From: Arthrobacter sp. ISL-95
GTDB lineage: Bacteria; Actinomycetota; Actinomycetes; Actinomycetales; Micrococcaceae
Length of the DNA stretch: 64,000 bases
Direction: 5' to 3'
Assembly (NCBI RefSeq): GCF_018613695.1
Contig: NZ_JAGGPR010000003.1
Coordinates: 272,372 to 336,371 of the forward strand
The position numbers were made by a program, and so were the translations under genes. Of the stretch, positions 9,481-20,046 are shown in pieces. Positions within the stretch are counted from its first letter, which is position 1, and every line of letters begins with the position of its first letter. A model generated the notes under the pieces. That model was not told the DNA's origin and did not search any database. It saw only the letters and a program-made list of their open reading frames with translations.

Positions 9481-11451
9481 ATGATCCTTCAGACCACCCC
9501 CTTGGCCGCAACGACGCTGGCTCCGTTGGGGCAGCATTCGCTTGAGCAGCTCTCGGCACAGGAAGTTCACCAGGCCCGCCGGATTTTGGCCGAGGCCGGC
9601 CTTGTCGCAGAGACCACCCGCTTTGCCTACCTGGGCCTGATCGAGCCGCCCAAGTCCGCCCTACAGGGGGAAGCCGCGGATGCCGCCCGCCTGGTCCGGG
9701 CCATGCTGTGGGACGCCGCGCAGTCACGCTCCCTTGACGTCAGACTGTCCCTGACCACAGGCCTTGTCTGCGAACAGCGGGAACTCAACCCGCAAATCGA
9801 CGGCCAGTTGCCAGTCCTCCTCGAGGAATTCGGGATCATCGAGGACATCCTGGCCGTAGATGCACAGTGGAACTCAGCACTGGCCAGCCGTGGTCTGAGC
9901 CCGGCCCAAGTCCGCGTCGCTCCCCTGTCCGCAGGTGTCTTCGAGTACGGGAATGAGGAGGGCAAGCGGCTGCTTCGCGGCCTCGGATTCCGACAGGACC
10001 ACCCCGCAGACCACCCGTGGGCCCACCCGATTGACGGGTTGGTGGCTTTTGTTGATGTGGAAAACCGCCGGGTTAACCACCTGATCGACGACGGACCGGT
10101 TCCAGTCCCGGAAATCAACGGCAACTACACGGACCCGGCGATTCACGGCGAACTCCGCACGGACCTGAAACCCATAGAAATAACCCAGCCCCAAGGCCCC
10201 AGTTTCACGCTGGAGGGCAACCACCTGTCATGGGCCGGCTGGGACCTGCGAGTTGGCTTCGATGCCCGTGAAGGATTAGTACTCCACCAACTCCACCACT
10301 CGCACCAGGGGCGGCGCCGCCCGGTGGTTCACCGGGCGTCCATCTCCGAAATGGTGGTCCCTTACGGAGACCCCTCCCCCTACCGCAGTTGGCAGAACTA
10401 TTTCGATTCCGGCGAGTACCTGGTGGGCCGGGACGCGAACTCCCTCAAGCTTGGTTGCGACTGCCTGGGCGACATCACATACATGTCCCCTGTGGTGGCC
10501 GATGACTTCGGCAACCCCCGCACCATTGAGAACGGCATCTGCATCCACGAGGAAGACGCTGGAATCCTGTGGAAGCACACGGATGAGTGGGCCGGCTCCA
10601 ACGAGGTTCGGCGCAACCGCAGGCTGGTTGTCTCCTTCTTCACCACCGTGGGCAACTACGATTACGGCTTCTACTGGTACCTCTACTTGGACGGCACCAT
10701 CGAATTTGAGGCGAAGGCCACGGGCATTGTGTTCACGGCAGCGCTTCCGGACAAGGACTACGCGTACGCCTCGGAGATCGCTCCGGGCCTTGGCGCCCCT
10801 TACCACCAGCACCTCTTCAGCGCCCGGCTGGACATGATGATCGACGGCGACACGAACCGGGTTGAGGAACTGGACCTGGTGCGCCTGCCCAAGGGACCCG
10901 GGAACCCGCACGGCAATGCCTTTACCCAGAAGCGCACGGCGTTGACCCGTGAATCGGAAGCAGTCCGCGACGCCGACGGCACCAAGGGAAGGGTGTGGCA
11001 CATTAGCAACCCGGACTCGTTGAACCACCTGGGCCACCCGGTGGGATACACGCTCTACCCCGAGGGTAACCCCACGTTGGCCATGGCGGATGATTCCTCC
11101 ATCGCCTCCCGGGCCGCCTTTGCCAAGCACCACCTGTGGGTCACCCAGCACGACGAGGACGAACTTTACGCCGCAGGCGACTTCGTCAACCAGCACCCCG
11201 GAGGTGCCGGGCTTCCCAGCTATGTGGCTCAGGACCGCAACCTCGATGGCCAGGACCTCGTGGTGTGGCACTCCTTTGGCCTGACCCACTTCCCCAGGCC
11301 TGAGGACTGGCCCATCATGCCCGTTGACACCACCGGTTTCACGCTGAAGCCGCACGGCTTCTTCGACCAGAACCCGACGCTGAACGTGCCTTCCTCTGCT
11401 GCCGGACACTGCGCTCCTCCGGAGCAGAACGCCGGCGGCTGCGGACACTGA
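9481..11451 (+). CDS. Copper-containing primary amine oxidase
   Basis: 656 residues, the usual size for bacterial copper/topaquinone amine oxidases, which convert primary amines to aldehydes, ammonia and H2O2. The topaquinone precursor Tyr is residue 393 in [10 protein letters not shown] (motif N-Y-D/E-Y) and the catalytic base is Asp309 in [11 protein letters not shown], with the usual 84-residue spacing. Copper-ligand histidines appear in [13 protein letters not shown] and further downstream. ATG at 9481 follows AGGAAG; a longer upstream frame is non-homologous. Next to the permease, ALDH and tetR genes it forms an amine-oxidation unit. The N-terminus lacks an obvious signal peptide, so it is probably cytoplasmic. 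Confidence 0.95.
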   Translation: MILQTTPLAATTLAPLGQHSLEQLSAQEVHQARRILAEAGLVAETTRFAYLGLIEPPKSALQGEAADAARLVRAMLWDAAQSRSLDVRLSLTTGLVCEQRELNPQIDGQLPVLLEEFGIIEDILAVDAQWNSALASRGLSPAQVRVAPLSAGVFEYGNEEGKRLLRGLGFRQDHPADHPWAHPIDGLVAFVDVENRRVNHLIDDGPVPVPEINGNYTDPAIHGELRTDLKPIEITQPQGPSFTLEGNHLSWAGWDLRVGFDAREGLVLHQLHHSHQGRRRPVVHRASISEMVVPYGDPSPYRSWQNYFDSGEYLVGRDANSLKLGCDCLGDITYMSPVVADDFGNPRTIENGICIHEEDAGILWKHTDEWAGSNEVRRNRRLVVSFFTTVGNYDYGFYWYLYLDGTIEFEAKATGIVFTAALPDKDYAYASEIAPGLGAPYHQHLFSARLDMMIDGDTNRVEELDLVRLPKGPGNPHGNAFTQKRTALTRESEAVRDADGTKGRVWHISNPDSLNHLGHPVGYTLYPEGNPTLAMADDSSIASRAAFAKHHLWVTQHDEDELYAAGDFVNQHPGGAGLPSYVAQDRNLDGQDLVVWHSFGLTHFPRPEDWPIMPVDTTGFTLKPHGFFDQNPTLNVPSSAAGHCAPPEQNAGGCGH

Positions 11452-11468
11452 CCGTTTCACCCGCGCCC

Positions 11469-11505
11469 ACCACTGCGGGAGCGCTCCCGGCGTTCCCGCA
11501 GTGGT
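11469..11505 (+). terminator. Hairpin terminator after the amine oxidase gene
   Basis: Perfect 12-bp stem ACCACTGCGGGA (11469-11480) / TCCCGCAGTGGT (11494-11505), 17 bases after the stop codon and ahead of the tetR gene. No T-run follows. Confidence 0.6.
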
Positions 11506-11555
11506 AGGGTGCTCACGGCCCCGCCATGGCAACCCCGCCCGATTGAAGGAGCAGC

Positions 11556-12173
11556 ATGCCTCGCTTGGTTGATCACGAGGAACGCCGGCGTTCCATCATC
11601 GAGACCACGTGGCGCCTGATCGCGGAGCAGGGCATCGAGAACGCCAGCATGCGGGACATTGCCCGGGAGTGCGGTTACGCGGCGCCGGGCGTGCTGGCCC
11701 ACTATTTCCCCAACAAGGACGCTCTTTTGCTGGCGTCATATGAGTTGATCTGCGAACGCACCAACGAACGCATCGCGGCTGGCACGGCGGGCCGTCGCGG
11801 CCTTTCCGCCCTTCGAAGCCTGGCCTTGGAAATCATCCCGGCCGATCCGCTCACCGTGGTGGAAGCCCGCGTGGCGGTTTCCTTCTGGCAGCGCGCGCAG
11901 ACGGAAAATGCGCTGCGCGCGGTCGGCCGGGAGGCCCTGCTACACTGGCGCGGCTTGGTGATGGGCTTCCTTGCCCAGGCAGAGCACGACGGCGAATGCG
12001 AACCTTTGGTGGACCCCGACGCGGTTGCCGATGAGCTGCTGAACATCATGATGGGCCTTCACGTCACGTCCATGCTGGATCCGGATGCGGTCACTGGTTC
12101 CCGGCAACGGCATTTGGTGGAGCGTGCACTTGCGCGTCTAGCTGCCCGGAAACAGGCGTATCCCGGGCTCTGA
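11556..12173 (+). CDS. TetR family regulator (BetI-like)
   Basis: 205 residues. The N-terminal helix-turn-helix covers residues 8-50 (RRSIIETTWRLIAEQGIENA, then CGYAAPGVLAHYFPNKD). The C-terminal domain resembles the BetI-type TetR_C family, with LEIIPADPLTVVEARVAVSFW. It follows copper amine oxidase with a hairpin between them and is probably the regulator of this amine-catabolic region, responding to an amine or aldehyde. ATG at 11556 has an AAGGAG Shine-Dalgarno. Confidence 0.88.
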   Translation: MPRLVDHEERRRSIIETTWRLIAEQGIENASMRDIARECGYAAPGVLAHYFPNKDALLLASYELICERTNERIAAGTAGRRGLSALRSLALEIIPADPLTVVEARVAVSFWQRAQTENALRAVGREALLHWRGLVMGFLAQAEHDGECEPLVDPDAVADELLNIMMGLHVTSMLDPDAVTGSRQRHLVERALARLAARKQAYPGL

Positions 12174-12189
12174 TGTGAGCCCGGGCTAC
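12159..12189. terminator. Bidirectional terminator overlapping the tetR stop codon
   Basis: CCCGGGCTC (12162-12170) pairs with GAGCCCGGG (12177-12185) around TGATGT, whose TGA is the tetR stop. GTA/TAC extends the stem after one mismatch. The convergent MHS gene ends at 12214, so it can serve both. Confidence 0.65.
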
Positions 12190-12213
12190 GGTTTGTTGAT
12201 GTCCAGATCTGTT

Positions 12214-13575
12214 TCAGCGGATGATCCGGGTTGCTTCCTTGGTGCTGGCAGCCACGGGTAACGCGGCGGCCGCGTCCTCGCTCAGAAGGTCCTTGCCTTT
12301 GCTTTCCTTCATGCTCAGCACGGCAGCCAGTCCAATCAGGCCTACCAGGATCAGGTAGAAGGCGGGCATCATGTCGTTTCCGGTCTGCGCAATAAGCCAG
12401 GTCAGGACGAACGGGACGGTTCCGGCGAAGATGGCTGCGGTGACGCTGTAGGCAATGGAAAGCCCTGTCTGCCGCGTGCGGGTGGGGAAAAGTTCGGCAG
12501 CCGCGGCCGCATGGACACCCAGGATGAGGGCCAGGATGACGCCCAGTCCAATGGTGCTGACGATGCCGGCCCAGGCCGTGCCCATTTGCATGATCAGGAA
12601 CAAGGGATAGGCCAGCACCACCAGTGAAACGGCGGCAGTGATCAGGAGCGGCTTCCTGCCGATTCGGTCTGATAGCGCGCCCACAAACGGTACGAGAATC
12701 AGGCCGGCCACGGACGCTGCCGTCGAAAGCAGCGCGGCAGTTCCGGCGTCGAAACCCAATACTTTCTCCTGATAGGTCAGGAGATACACGAGCACTACGT
12801 AGAAGGTCACGTGCATCATGACCTCCAGGCCGCTCATCTGCAGCAGCTGCTTCCGGTGCTTGGTGAAGACTTCCTTGACGGGACTCTGCGGGACGTTGCC
12901 CAGCTCCTCCAGTGAACGGAATTCCGGGGTGTCTTCAATCTTGGACCGGATGTAGAAGCCAATGACCCCCAGGGGAACCGCGATCAGGAAGGGGATGCGC
13001 CAGCCGCCGTCGGCGATTGCTTGGGCGTCCATGGCGCTGGAGAGCACGAAGACCACCAGCGAGGCCGCCAGGAAACCGAGGAGGCTTCCGAATTCAAGCC
13101 AGCTAACGCCGAATCCGCGGTGCTTCCTGGGAGAGTACTCGGCCAGGAAGGCGGCCGCGCTTCCGAACTCACCTCCGGCTGCGAGGCCTTGAACCACCCG
13201 GGCAGCCACAAGAAGGATGGGCGCCCACAAACCGATTGCGTCATAAGTGGGCAGCAGTCCCACCACCAGCGTGGCACCGCTCATGGAGAGAATCACGATT
13301 GACAGCGTCTTCTTGCGGCCGATCCTGTCGCCCAGCGTTCCGAAGACCAGGGCGCCCAGGGGACGGACTCCGAAGCTGATGGCGAAGACCGCAAAGACTG
13401 ACAGCAGTGCTGCCGTGCTGTCCTGTTGGGGGAAGAAGACTACGGCGATGGTGGAAGCGAGGTAGGCGTAGATGGCCCACTCGAACCAGTGGACGAAGAC
13501 GCCGATGGAACCGGCGGCAACGCTGGTGTGCAAACCCTTTCGGCTGATTTGCCCCTCGATGTTCTTGGTGTTCAC
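12214..13575 (-). CDS. MHS-family MFS transporter
   Basis: 453 residues with 12 membrane helices. GVFVHWFEWAIYAYLAST near the N-terminus and GTLGDRIGRKKTLS mark the metabolite:H+ symporter branch (KgtP/ProP/ShiA-like). It lies downstream of and in the same orientation as a LysR gene. Its upstream region carries TTGGACAGAT (13667-13658, minus), the same 10-mer found ahead of the divergent Rid/DUF1028/M20 operon, which suggests it imports that pathway's substrate. ATG at 13575 has an AGGAGGAA Shine-Dalgarno. Confidence 0.88.
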   Translation of the reverse strand: MNTKNIEGQISRKGLHTSVAAGSIGVFVHWFEWAIYAYLASTIAVVFFPQQDSTAALLSVFAVFAISFGVRPLGALVFGTLGDRIGRKKTLSIVILSMSGATLVVGLLPTYDAIGLWAPILLVAARVVQGLAAGGEFGSAAAFLAEYSPRKHRGFGVSWLEFGSLLGFLAASLVVFVLSSAMDAQAIADGGWRIPFLIAVPLGVIGFYIRSKIEDTPEFRSLEELGNVPQSPVKEVFTKHRKQLLQMSGLEVMMHVTFYVVLVYLLTYQEKVLGFDAGTAALLSTAASVAGLILVPFVGALSDRIGRKPLLITAAVSLVVLAYPLFLIMQMGTAWAGIVSTIGLGVILALILGVHAAAAAELFPTRTRQTGLSIAYSVTAAIFAGTVPFVLTWLIAQTGNDMMPAFYLILVGLIGLAAVLSMKESKGKDLLSEDAAAALPVAASTKEATRIIR

Positions 13576-13657
13576 AGTTCCTCCTGGAGGAAGAGATCCT
13601 CATGACGTGGATCACGCCCGGTTGCTGGTTTTACCCATCTTCAGGCGCTGGAATGTG

Positions 13658-13667
13658 ATCTGTCCAA
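13658..13667 (-). promoter_or_regulatory. TTGGACAGAT motif upstream of the MHS transporter
   Basis: On the minus strand CTATTGGACAGAT; on the plus strand upstream of the Rid gene CTGTTGGACAGAT (14689-14701). Twelve of thirteen bases match. It is a candidate shared promoter or regulator element of the two divergent arms of the LysR island. Confidence 0.5.
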
Positions 13668-13685
13668 TAGATTTTTGACAGCAAA

Positions 13686-13706
13686 TGCATCTGCTGAGCA
13701 GATGCA
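13686..13706. promoter_or_regulatory. Perfect 21-bp palindrome between lysR and the transporter
   Basis: Arms TGCATCTGCT (13686-13695) and AGCAGATGCA (13697-13706) around a single central G, 15 bases after the lysR stop and about 110 bases before the transporter start. It could be the lysR terminator (TTTG follows on the minus strand) or an operator. The perfect symmetry with a one-base centre leaves almost no loop, which favours a protein-binding site. Confidence 0.5.
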
Positions 13707-13720
13707 GACAATAACCCGAT

Positions 13721-14635
13721 CTAGCTCCGGGCCGCGCGTGCAGCGACAATCTGATGCCGGACCGCCTGCGCTACCGCCCGCACCCTCGCCGTGGGCCGGT
13801 GGGACTTCAGGTGCGCCAGGACTGTCTTCAATTCCGGCACATCGTCGCGGATTTCGACGGCGGCCAGCTGGCCGCCGTCGTACGTCAACTGGTGCTGTGG
13901 CCGCTGGTGAAGGATGGAATATCCGAGTCCTCGGGCGACAAAAGTACGCACCGTTTCGTAGCTGGCCGAACGGAACCTGATGTCCGGTTCCTGGCCGCCC
14001 AGCCTTGCGATGGACATCATGAGGTCCCGGGTGTGCGGCAAGTCCAGCAGCACAAAGGGTTCACCGCTCAGTGCGGACAGTTGAACGGTCTTTGATCCTG
14101 CCAGTTTGTGGTCTGACGGAAGTGCCACGTAGGGCCTGACAGTGTCCACCACCGATCTGGCTATCGGTTCGGGAAGGTCCAGGTCGTAGCAAAGCGCCAA
14201 GTCGGCCTGCCCACTGAGCAACGCGGCGATGCAGCCTGACGTGTCGGTCTCGATTACTTCCGCTTCCAGGGCGGGGTGGTCTTCCCGCAGCCTGGTCAGC
14301 ACACCGGGAAGCAGGAAAGGGGCAAGGGTGCTGAAGCAGACTATGCGGATCCGACCAGAGACGCTCTGGTGTTCGCCGCGTGCGTGGTCAATGCTCTCTT
14401 CCACCTGCGCGAGGATGGCCTGGGCGTCCCTGACAAACAGCTCGCCGGCCGGCGTGAGCACCAGGCCTTTGGAGCGCTGCCTGATGAAGAACTGCGTTCC
14501 GACGTGCCGTTCCAACTGGGCGATCGCGGCGGAGACAGCTGACTGGGCCACATTGAGGCGAACGGCAGCACCGGTCATGGACAGCTGCGCTGCCGCTTCC
14601 ACGAAATAGCGCAACTGCGTGAGGGTCACATCCAT
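13721..14635 (-). CDS. LysR family transcriptional regulator
   Basis: 304 residues. The N-terminal winged helix-turn-helix is at residues 1-60 (VTLTQLRYFVEAAAQLSMTG, then LNVAQSAVSAAIAQLERHVG), followed by a periplasmic-binding-protein-like effector domain. ATG at 14635 is taken because LysR proteins begin directly with this motif; an ATG 39 bases upstream gives an unrelated extension. It is divergent from the Rid gene with 132 bases between them, the usual layout for a LysR protein controlling the divergent operon. Confidence 0.9.
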   Translation of the reverse strand: MDVTLTQLRYFVEAAAQLSMTGAAVRLNVAQSAVSAAIAQLERHVGTQFFIRQRSKGLVLTPAGELFVRDAQAILAQVEESIDHARGEHQSVSGRIRIVCFSTLAPFLLPGVLTRLREDHPALEAEVIETDTSGCIAALLSGQADLALCYDLDLPEPIARSVVDTVRPYVALPSDHKLAGSKTVQLSALSGEPFVLLDLPHTRDLMMSIARLGGQEPDIRFRSASYETVRTFVARGLGYSILHQRPQHQLTYDGGQLAAVEIRDDVPELKTVLAHLKSHRPTARVRAVAQAVRHQIVAARAARS

Positions 14636-14676
14636 GGGACGAGAATACACTCTGGATCGGAAAAGTCGATGCAATC

Positions 14677-14689
14677 GTTCTAAAAGAAC
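14677..14689. promoter_or_regulatory. Candidate LysR binding site
   Basis: GTTCT-AAA-AGAAC, an inverted repeat with 5-bp arms and a T-N11-A-like layout, midway between the divergent lysR and Rid genes and just upstream of the TTGGACAGAT motif (14692-14701). Assigning it to the LysR protein is inference. Confidence 0.5.
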
Positions 14690-14691
14690 TG

Positions 14692-14701
14692 TTGGACAGA
14701 T
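14692..14701 (+). promoter_or_regulatory. TTGGACAGAT motif upstream of the Rid-family operon
   Basis: Plus-strand copy of the 10-mer that also precedes the MHS transporter at 13667-13658 on the minus strand. TTGGAC could double as a -35 element. Confidence 0.5.
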
Positions 14702-14767
14702 TTAGTGCAGCGCACGAAGCTGAAGGATACGAGCACCCGCCACAAACCGACTGAAAGGCGCTACAAG

Positions 14768-15190
14768 GTGAAGCACCAGCGTATCCGCACGTTCAATACC
14801 AAAGAGACCTATCCGGAACAGAACCTGGACAACGATCTGTGCCAGGCCGTCGTGGCCAATAAAGTGGTTTACCTTCGGGGCCAGATCGGACAAGACCTTG
14901 AGACGCGCGAGTCCGTGGGCATTGGCGACGTCGAAGCCCAGACCGAAAAGGCGATGGCCAACATTGACATGTTGCTCAAGGAGGCGGGCAGCAGCCTTGA
15001 GGACATCGTCAAGGTCACCGTCTACCTCATCGATCCCCGGTACCGCGAGACTGTCTACCGCACCATGGGCCGCTGGCTCAAAGGCGTGTTCCCGGTTTCC
15101 ACCGGAATTGTTGTCCAAGCACTGGCACGCCCCGAGTGGCTCGTGGAAATTGACGCCACAGCAGTGCTTTCGACGGAAGGCCAGCGGTGA
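14768..15190 (+). CDS. Rid family (YjgF/YER057c/UK114) protein
   Basis: 140 residues of the trimeric Rid fold, family members of which hydrolyse reactive enamine/imine intermediates. GTG at 14768 is chosen because GAAAGG lies 10 bases upstream; the frame extends further but without a ribosome site. Conserved stretches are AVVANKVVYLRGQIGQD and TVYLIDPRYRETVYR. Where archetypal RidA has the catalytic Arg before STV, this protein reads FPVSTGIVVQALARPEWLVE, so that Arg appears absent and the protein is likely a non-RidA subfamily member. Its last bases overlap the DUF1028 start (GTGA). Confidence 0.88.
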   Translation: MKHQRIRTFNTKETYPEQNLDNDLCQAVVANKVVYLRGQIGQDLETRESVGIGDVEAQTEKAMANIDMLLKEAGSSLEDIVKVTVYLIDPRYRETVYRTMGRWLKGVFPVSTGIVVQALARPEWLVEIDATAVLSTEGQR

Positions 15191-15858
15191 CCTTCAGCAT
15201 CGCGGCCACCGATGGAAGCGGCAGGTTCGGCATCGCCGTCTCTTCTTCCTCTCCTGCGGTCGCTGCCCGCTGTGCGCACTTGCGCGACGGGGTCGGCGCC
15301 GTCAGCTCCCAGAACATTACCGATCCCCGGCTGGGAACAGCATTGCTGAACCGCCTGCAGGCGGGCTATTCCGCGCAGGAGGCGATTGACGCCGTCGTGC
15401 AGGAATCACCGGCAGTCGACTACCGGCAACTGGTGGTCCTGGACGCAAACGGGGGATCCGCCGTGTTCAGCGGCGCGCATACCCTTGGCGTGTTCGGCGA
15501 AGGCCGGGGTGCGAACAGCGTGTCTGCGGGCAACATGCTCGCGCATCCTGGTGTTGCTCAAGTCCTCTGTGACGCCTTTGAAGCCAGCGCCGGGGAGCTG
15601 GAAGTGCGCCTCATGGCTGCCCTTCGAGCCGCTGTCGCGGCCGGCGGCGAAGCCGGCCCCGTGCGATCGGCCGGACTTTCGGTGGTGTCCGGGCACGGCT
15701 GGAGAGACACTGACCTGCGCGTGGACTGGCACGATCACCCCATCGCGGAACTGGAGACGCTCGTGGACGTGTGGCTTCCGCAGCGGCAGGATTATGTGAT
15801 TCGCGGCCTGGACCCCGCGGCGTCAGTGGGTTATGGAGTGGCGGGCGATGAGCGCTAA
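15187..15858 (+). CDS. DUF1028 family protein
   Basis: 223 residues. Starts TFSIAATDGSGRFGIAVSSS, then AVAARCAHLRDGVGAVSSQN and DPRLG, the hallmark opening of DUF1028. This family has an Ntn-hydrolase-like fold and often sits beside Rid and peptidase genes. GTG at 15187 overlaps the Rid stop by four bases, so translation is probably coupled. A hydrolytic role on a small amide or peptide is plausible, but the family has no firmly established reaction that I know of. Confidence 0.85.
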   Translation: MTFSIAATDGSGRFGIAVSSSSPAVAARCAHLRDGVGAVSSQNITDPRLGTALLNRLQAGYSAQEAIDAVVQESPAVDYRQLVVLDANGGSAVFSGAHTLGVFGEGRGANSVSAGNMLAHPGVAQVLCDAFEASAGELEVRLMAALRAAVAAGGEAGPVRSAGLSVVSGHGWRDTDLRVDWHDHPIAELETLVDVWLPQRQDYVIRGLDPAASVGYGVAGDER

Positions 15859-17005
15859 ACAAACAACCACTGCCAATCCGGCAGTTCAGCGCCAGAGGGT
15901 CTTGGAATCCGTTGACGCACAACAGCCGCACCTGATCAGGCTCTCCGAAACACTCCACGCCAACCCGGAACTTGGCTGGCAGGAACACCGCGCCGCCGGC
16001 TGGACCGCCGAGTACCTGACTGGTCACGGCTTCGAGGTGGAAAGAGAATACTTGGGCTTTCCCACCGCGATCCGCGCCGTCTTCGGAACGGGCTCCCGTC
16101 GCGTTGGGCTCATGGGCGAATACGACGCCCTTCCGGGCCTCGGCCACGCATGCGGCCACAACATCATCACGGCCATATCATGCGGTGCTGCCGTTGCCCT
16201 GGCGCAGTTCTCTGCCGAGCATGACCTGACCGTGGAACTGTATGGAACGCCTGCCGAGGAAGGCGGCGGCGGAAAGATCGAGCTACTCAAAAAGGGCGCC
16301 TTCCAGGGCTTGGACCTGGCCATGATGGCACATCCCAGCCCCGTCGACTCCGCCGAAGCCCGCCCCTACGCAGTGGCCCACAACCACGTGGAATACCGGG
16401 GTAAATCAGCCCATGCCGCTGCTTATCCGGACCAGGGCATCAACGCCAACGACGCCTTCATTGTTGCCCAGGTTGCCTTGGGACTGCTCCGTCAACAGTT
16501 GCCGCCCGGTACACGGGTCCACGGGATCCAGACGCGCGGAGGCGAAGCACCCAACGCCATCCCGGAAAGAACCGAGGGCCGCTGGTACGTCCGCGCAGAA
16601 TCACTTGCGCTGCTGGGCGAGCTGGAAGAACGCGTTCAGCGGTGCTTCGAAGCGGGGGCTTTGGCATCCGGCTGCGAGTTGTCGGTGTCCCCGGAATCCG
16701 AACCCTATTCAGAGTTCCGCACGGACATGCGGGCCCTTGAGCTGTACGTGAAACATGCGCAGGCTCTGGGACGCGACTTCAACGCACCCCCGGAACAAGC
16801 CACCATGAACCGGGCCTCAACCGACATGGGCAATGTGTCCCAAGTGGTTGCGGCCATCCACCCCTACATAGGACTCGGCTGCTTCCCGGCAGCCAACCAC
16901 CAACCCGAGTTCGCCGCGCACTGCGTCGGCGACGCCGCCAACCTTGCCATTCACGACGGCGCAGCCGCCTTGGCACTCACAGCGTTGGACTACCTGGCAA
17001 CGTAG
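15848..17005 (+). CDS. M20 family amidohydrolase/peptidase
   Basis: 385 residues, the usual length of M20D aminoacylase-like amidohydrolases, which cleave N-acyl or amide bonds of amino acids with two metal ions. Metal and catalytic motifs: GEYDALPGLGHACGHN, GTPAEEGGGGK, the dimerisation-domain opening HVEYRGKSAHAAAYP, and the late STDMGNVSQ. ATG at 15848 follows GGAG by nine bases and overlaps the end of DUF1028, so the first three genes are tightly coupled. In context it could release a free amino acid that the downstream ammonia-lyase then deaminates. Confidence 0.92.
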   Translation: MSAKQTTTANPAVQRQRVLESVDAQQPHLIRLSETLHANPELGWQEHRAAGWTAEYLTGHGFEVEREYLGFPTAIRAVFGTGSRRVGLMGEYDALPGLGHACGHNIITAISCGAAVALAQFSAEHDLTVELYGTPAEEGGGGKIELLKKGAFQGLDLAMMAHPSPVDSAEARPYAVAHNHVEYRGKSAHAAAYPDQGINANDAFIVAQVALGLLRQQLPPGTRVHGIQTRGGEAPNAIPERTEGRWYVRAESLALLGELEERVQRCFEAGALASGCELSVSPESEPYSEFRTDMRALELYVKHAQALGRDFNAPPEQATMNRASTDMGNVSQVVAAIHPYIGLGCFPAANHQPEFAAHCVGDAANLAIHDGAAALALTALDYLAT

Positions 17006-17046
17006 CCAGACAGTCCGGCGTCGTGAGCATCTCCAGGAACAGGACC

Positions 17047-18480
<1,434 letters not shown>

Positions 18481-18496
18481 AGCCGGACACGCGAGA

Positions 18497-18530
18497 GGGG
18501 ACCACGCCTGCTGGCGTGGTCCCCTTCTTT
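18497..18530. terminator. Rho-independent terminator after aspA
   Basis: GGGGACCACGCC (18497-18508) pairs perfectly with GGCGTGGTCCCC (18513-18524) around TGCT, followed by TTCTTT. It lies between convergent aspA and the flavin monooxygenase. Confidence 0.88.
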
Positions 18531-18541
18531 CGGCTACGGCG

Positions 18542-19819
18542 TCAGACGGCTCCGCTAGCCACCAACGCATCCTGCTCATTGTGGATCAGGTAGCTTCGCT
18601 GGATGGTGATCTGGTCTGCAACATACTTGGCGTCGTGCCAGACGCCCCAGATGAAGCTGGATCCACGGCGTGACTGCCACGGCAGCCCCAGGAAATATAC
18701 GCCCGGCTCCGTGGATACGCCGCGTTGCTGCAGGGGCCTTCCTTTCGCGTCGAAGGCATCCACTTGCAGCCAGCTGTAGTCGACGGCGAAGCCAGTTGCC
18801 CACACGATGGACGTAACGCCAGCTCCGGCGAGGTCGAGCTCGCGGATGGGGTTGGTGAGGCTCTCCGGGTCCGGCCTGAGGAAGCGGGCTTCGGGTTCCT
18901 CCGGCAGGTCCAAGCCATTGCGTTCCACGTAGGCGTCGGCTTCGTCGAGCAACTCCAAGTAGTGGGCATCGCCATTCGCAATGTTGGTACGGAGATCGTC
19001 TGCGAAGCGCATGGTGCCGTCCTGAAGCTCCATGGTCCGTCCCACGAGCTTGATTCCGTTCTCGGCGAGCGCCCGGAAATCCACGGTGTGGCCACCCTCT
19101 GCCCCGCTGACCGCGATGGTCACATGTTCGGCGCCCAGAGCAGGCGTGGAAGCGTCCCACTTGCCTAGCACACCCAGCCACCAGCAGAAGTCCCGGCCAC
19201 GGTAGTTCCGCGGGGGCCGGTCGTGCGGGCCAACCGAGAGGTACACCTGGCGGCCTGAACGCTGGATTTCCGCGGCAATCTGCACGCCCGAGGAACCGGC
19301 GCCCACCACCAGTACTGCACCTTGGGGCAGTTGGCCGGGGTTGCGGTACGAGCTTGAGTGCATCTGCATCAGGTTGGCAGTTTCGGGCACGACGGCGGGG
19401 ATCACCGGCCGCTGGAACGGACCGGTGGCGGCAACGACGTAGCGTGCGTTGTAATCGCCGTGGGATGTTTGCACGTGGAAGCCCGGCGCACCTACGTTTC
19501 TGCGCACGGACCTGACCTCCACACCGCAACGGATGGGCGCGCCGATCTTCTCGGCGTACGCCACGAAGTAGTCGGCTACCTGCTCTTTGGAGGGGAACGA
19601 CCCGGCCTCGATGCCGGTGAATCCCAGGCCCGGGAAACGGTCGTGCCAGGCGGGCCCGTTGGCAACCAGCGAGTCCCACCTCATTGAACGCCACCGCTCG
19701 GCGATTCGGTGGCGTTCCAGGACGATGTGGGGAATTCCCCCCTCGCTCAGGTGCTCGCTCATGGCTACCCCGGCCTGGCCTGCGCCTACGATGAGGACCT
19801 CAACCTCTTGGCTTGACAT
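18542..19819 (-). CDS. Flavin-dependent monooxygenase (FMO/NAD(P)-binding type)
   Basis: 425 residues. The FAD-binding Rossmann motif is VLIVGAGQAGVAMSEHL (residues 7-23) and the NADPH-binding one is VLVVGAGSSGVQIAAEIQ. The ATGF-type motif reads WATGFAVDYSWL. ATG at 19819 follows AGGAG; the frame extends upstream without a start signal. The architecture matches single-component flavoprotein monooxygenases such as ArsO-like, N-hydroxylating or FMO proteins. The substrate is unknown. It is divergent from malate dehydrogenase. Confidence 0.87.
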   Translation of the reverse strand: MSSQEVEVLIVGAGQAGVAMSEHLSEGGIPHIVLERHRIAERWRSMRWDSLVANGPAWHDRFPGLGFTGIEAGSFPSKEQVADYFVAYAEKIGAPIRCGVEVRSVRRNVGAPGFHVQTSHGDYNARYVVAATGPFQRPVIPAVVPETANLMQMHSSSYRNPGQLPQGAVLVVGAGSSGVQIAAEIQRSGRQVYLSVGPHDRPPRNYRGRDFCWWLGVLGKWDASTPALGAEHVTIAVSGAEGGHTVDFRALAENGIKLVGRTMELQDGTMRFADDLRTNIANGDAHYLELLDEADAYVERNGLDLPEEPEARFLRPDPESLTNPIRELDLAGAGVTSIVWATGFAVDYSWLQVDAFDAKGRPLQQRGVSTEPGVYFLGLPWQSRRGSSFIWGVWHDAKYVADQITIQRSYLIHNEQDALVASGAV

Positions 19820-20046
19820 GTGATCTCCTATGTGGCGAAAGGTCACAGCGCGCTGGCTGCTGCGGCCCTTGTTTGTGACGGTTAATTCATTCTCACGCGC
19901 ACAAAGTGCATCTGCATAGCGAATAAAACAGCACAAGCGCATCGGAAATTGTGATTATGACCCGCCGCCCATCACAGCTCTGTGGCACCATGACATACAG
20001 CTTGCAAAGCCCATCGGGTACATCGGAACAGCAAGGAGAACTTCAC

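Noticed and set aside
10276..11532. 418-codon open frame opposite the copper amine oxidase
   Set aside because: Antisense shadow; the topaquinone and catalytic motifs are on the plus strand.
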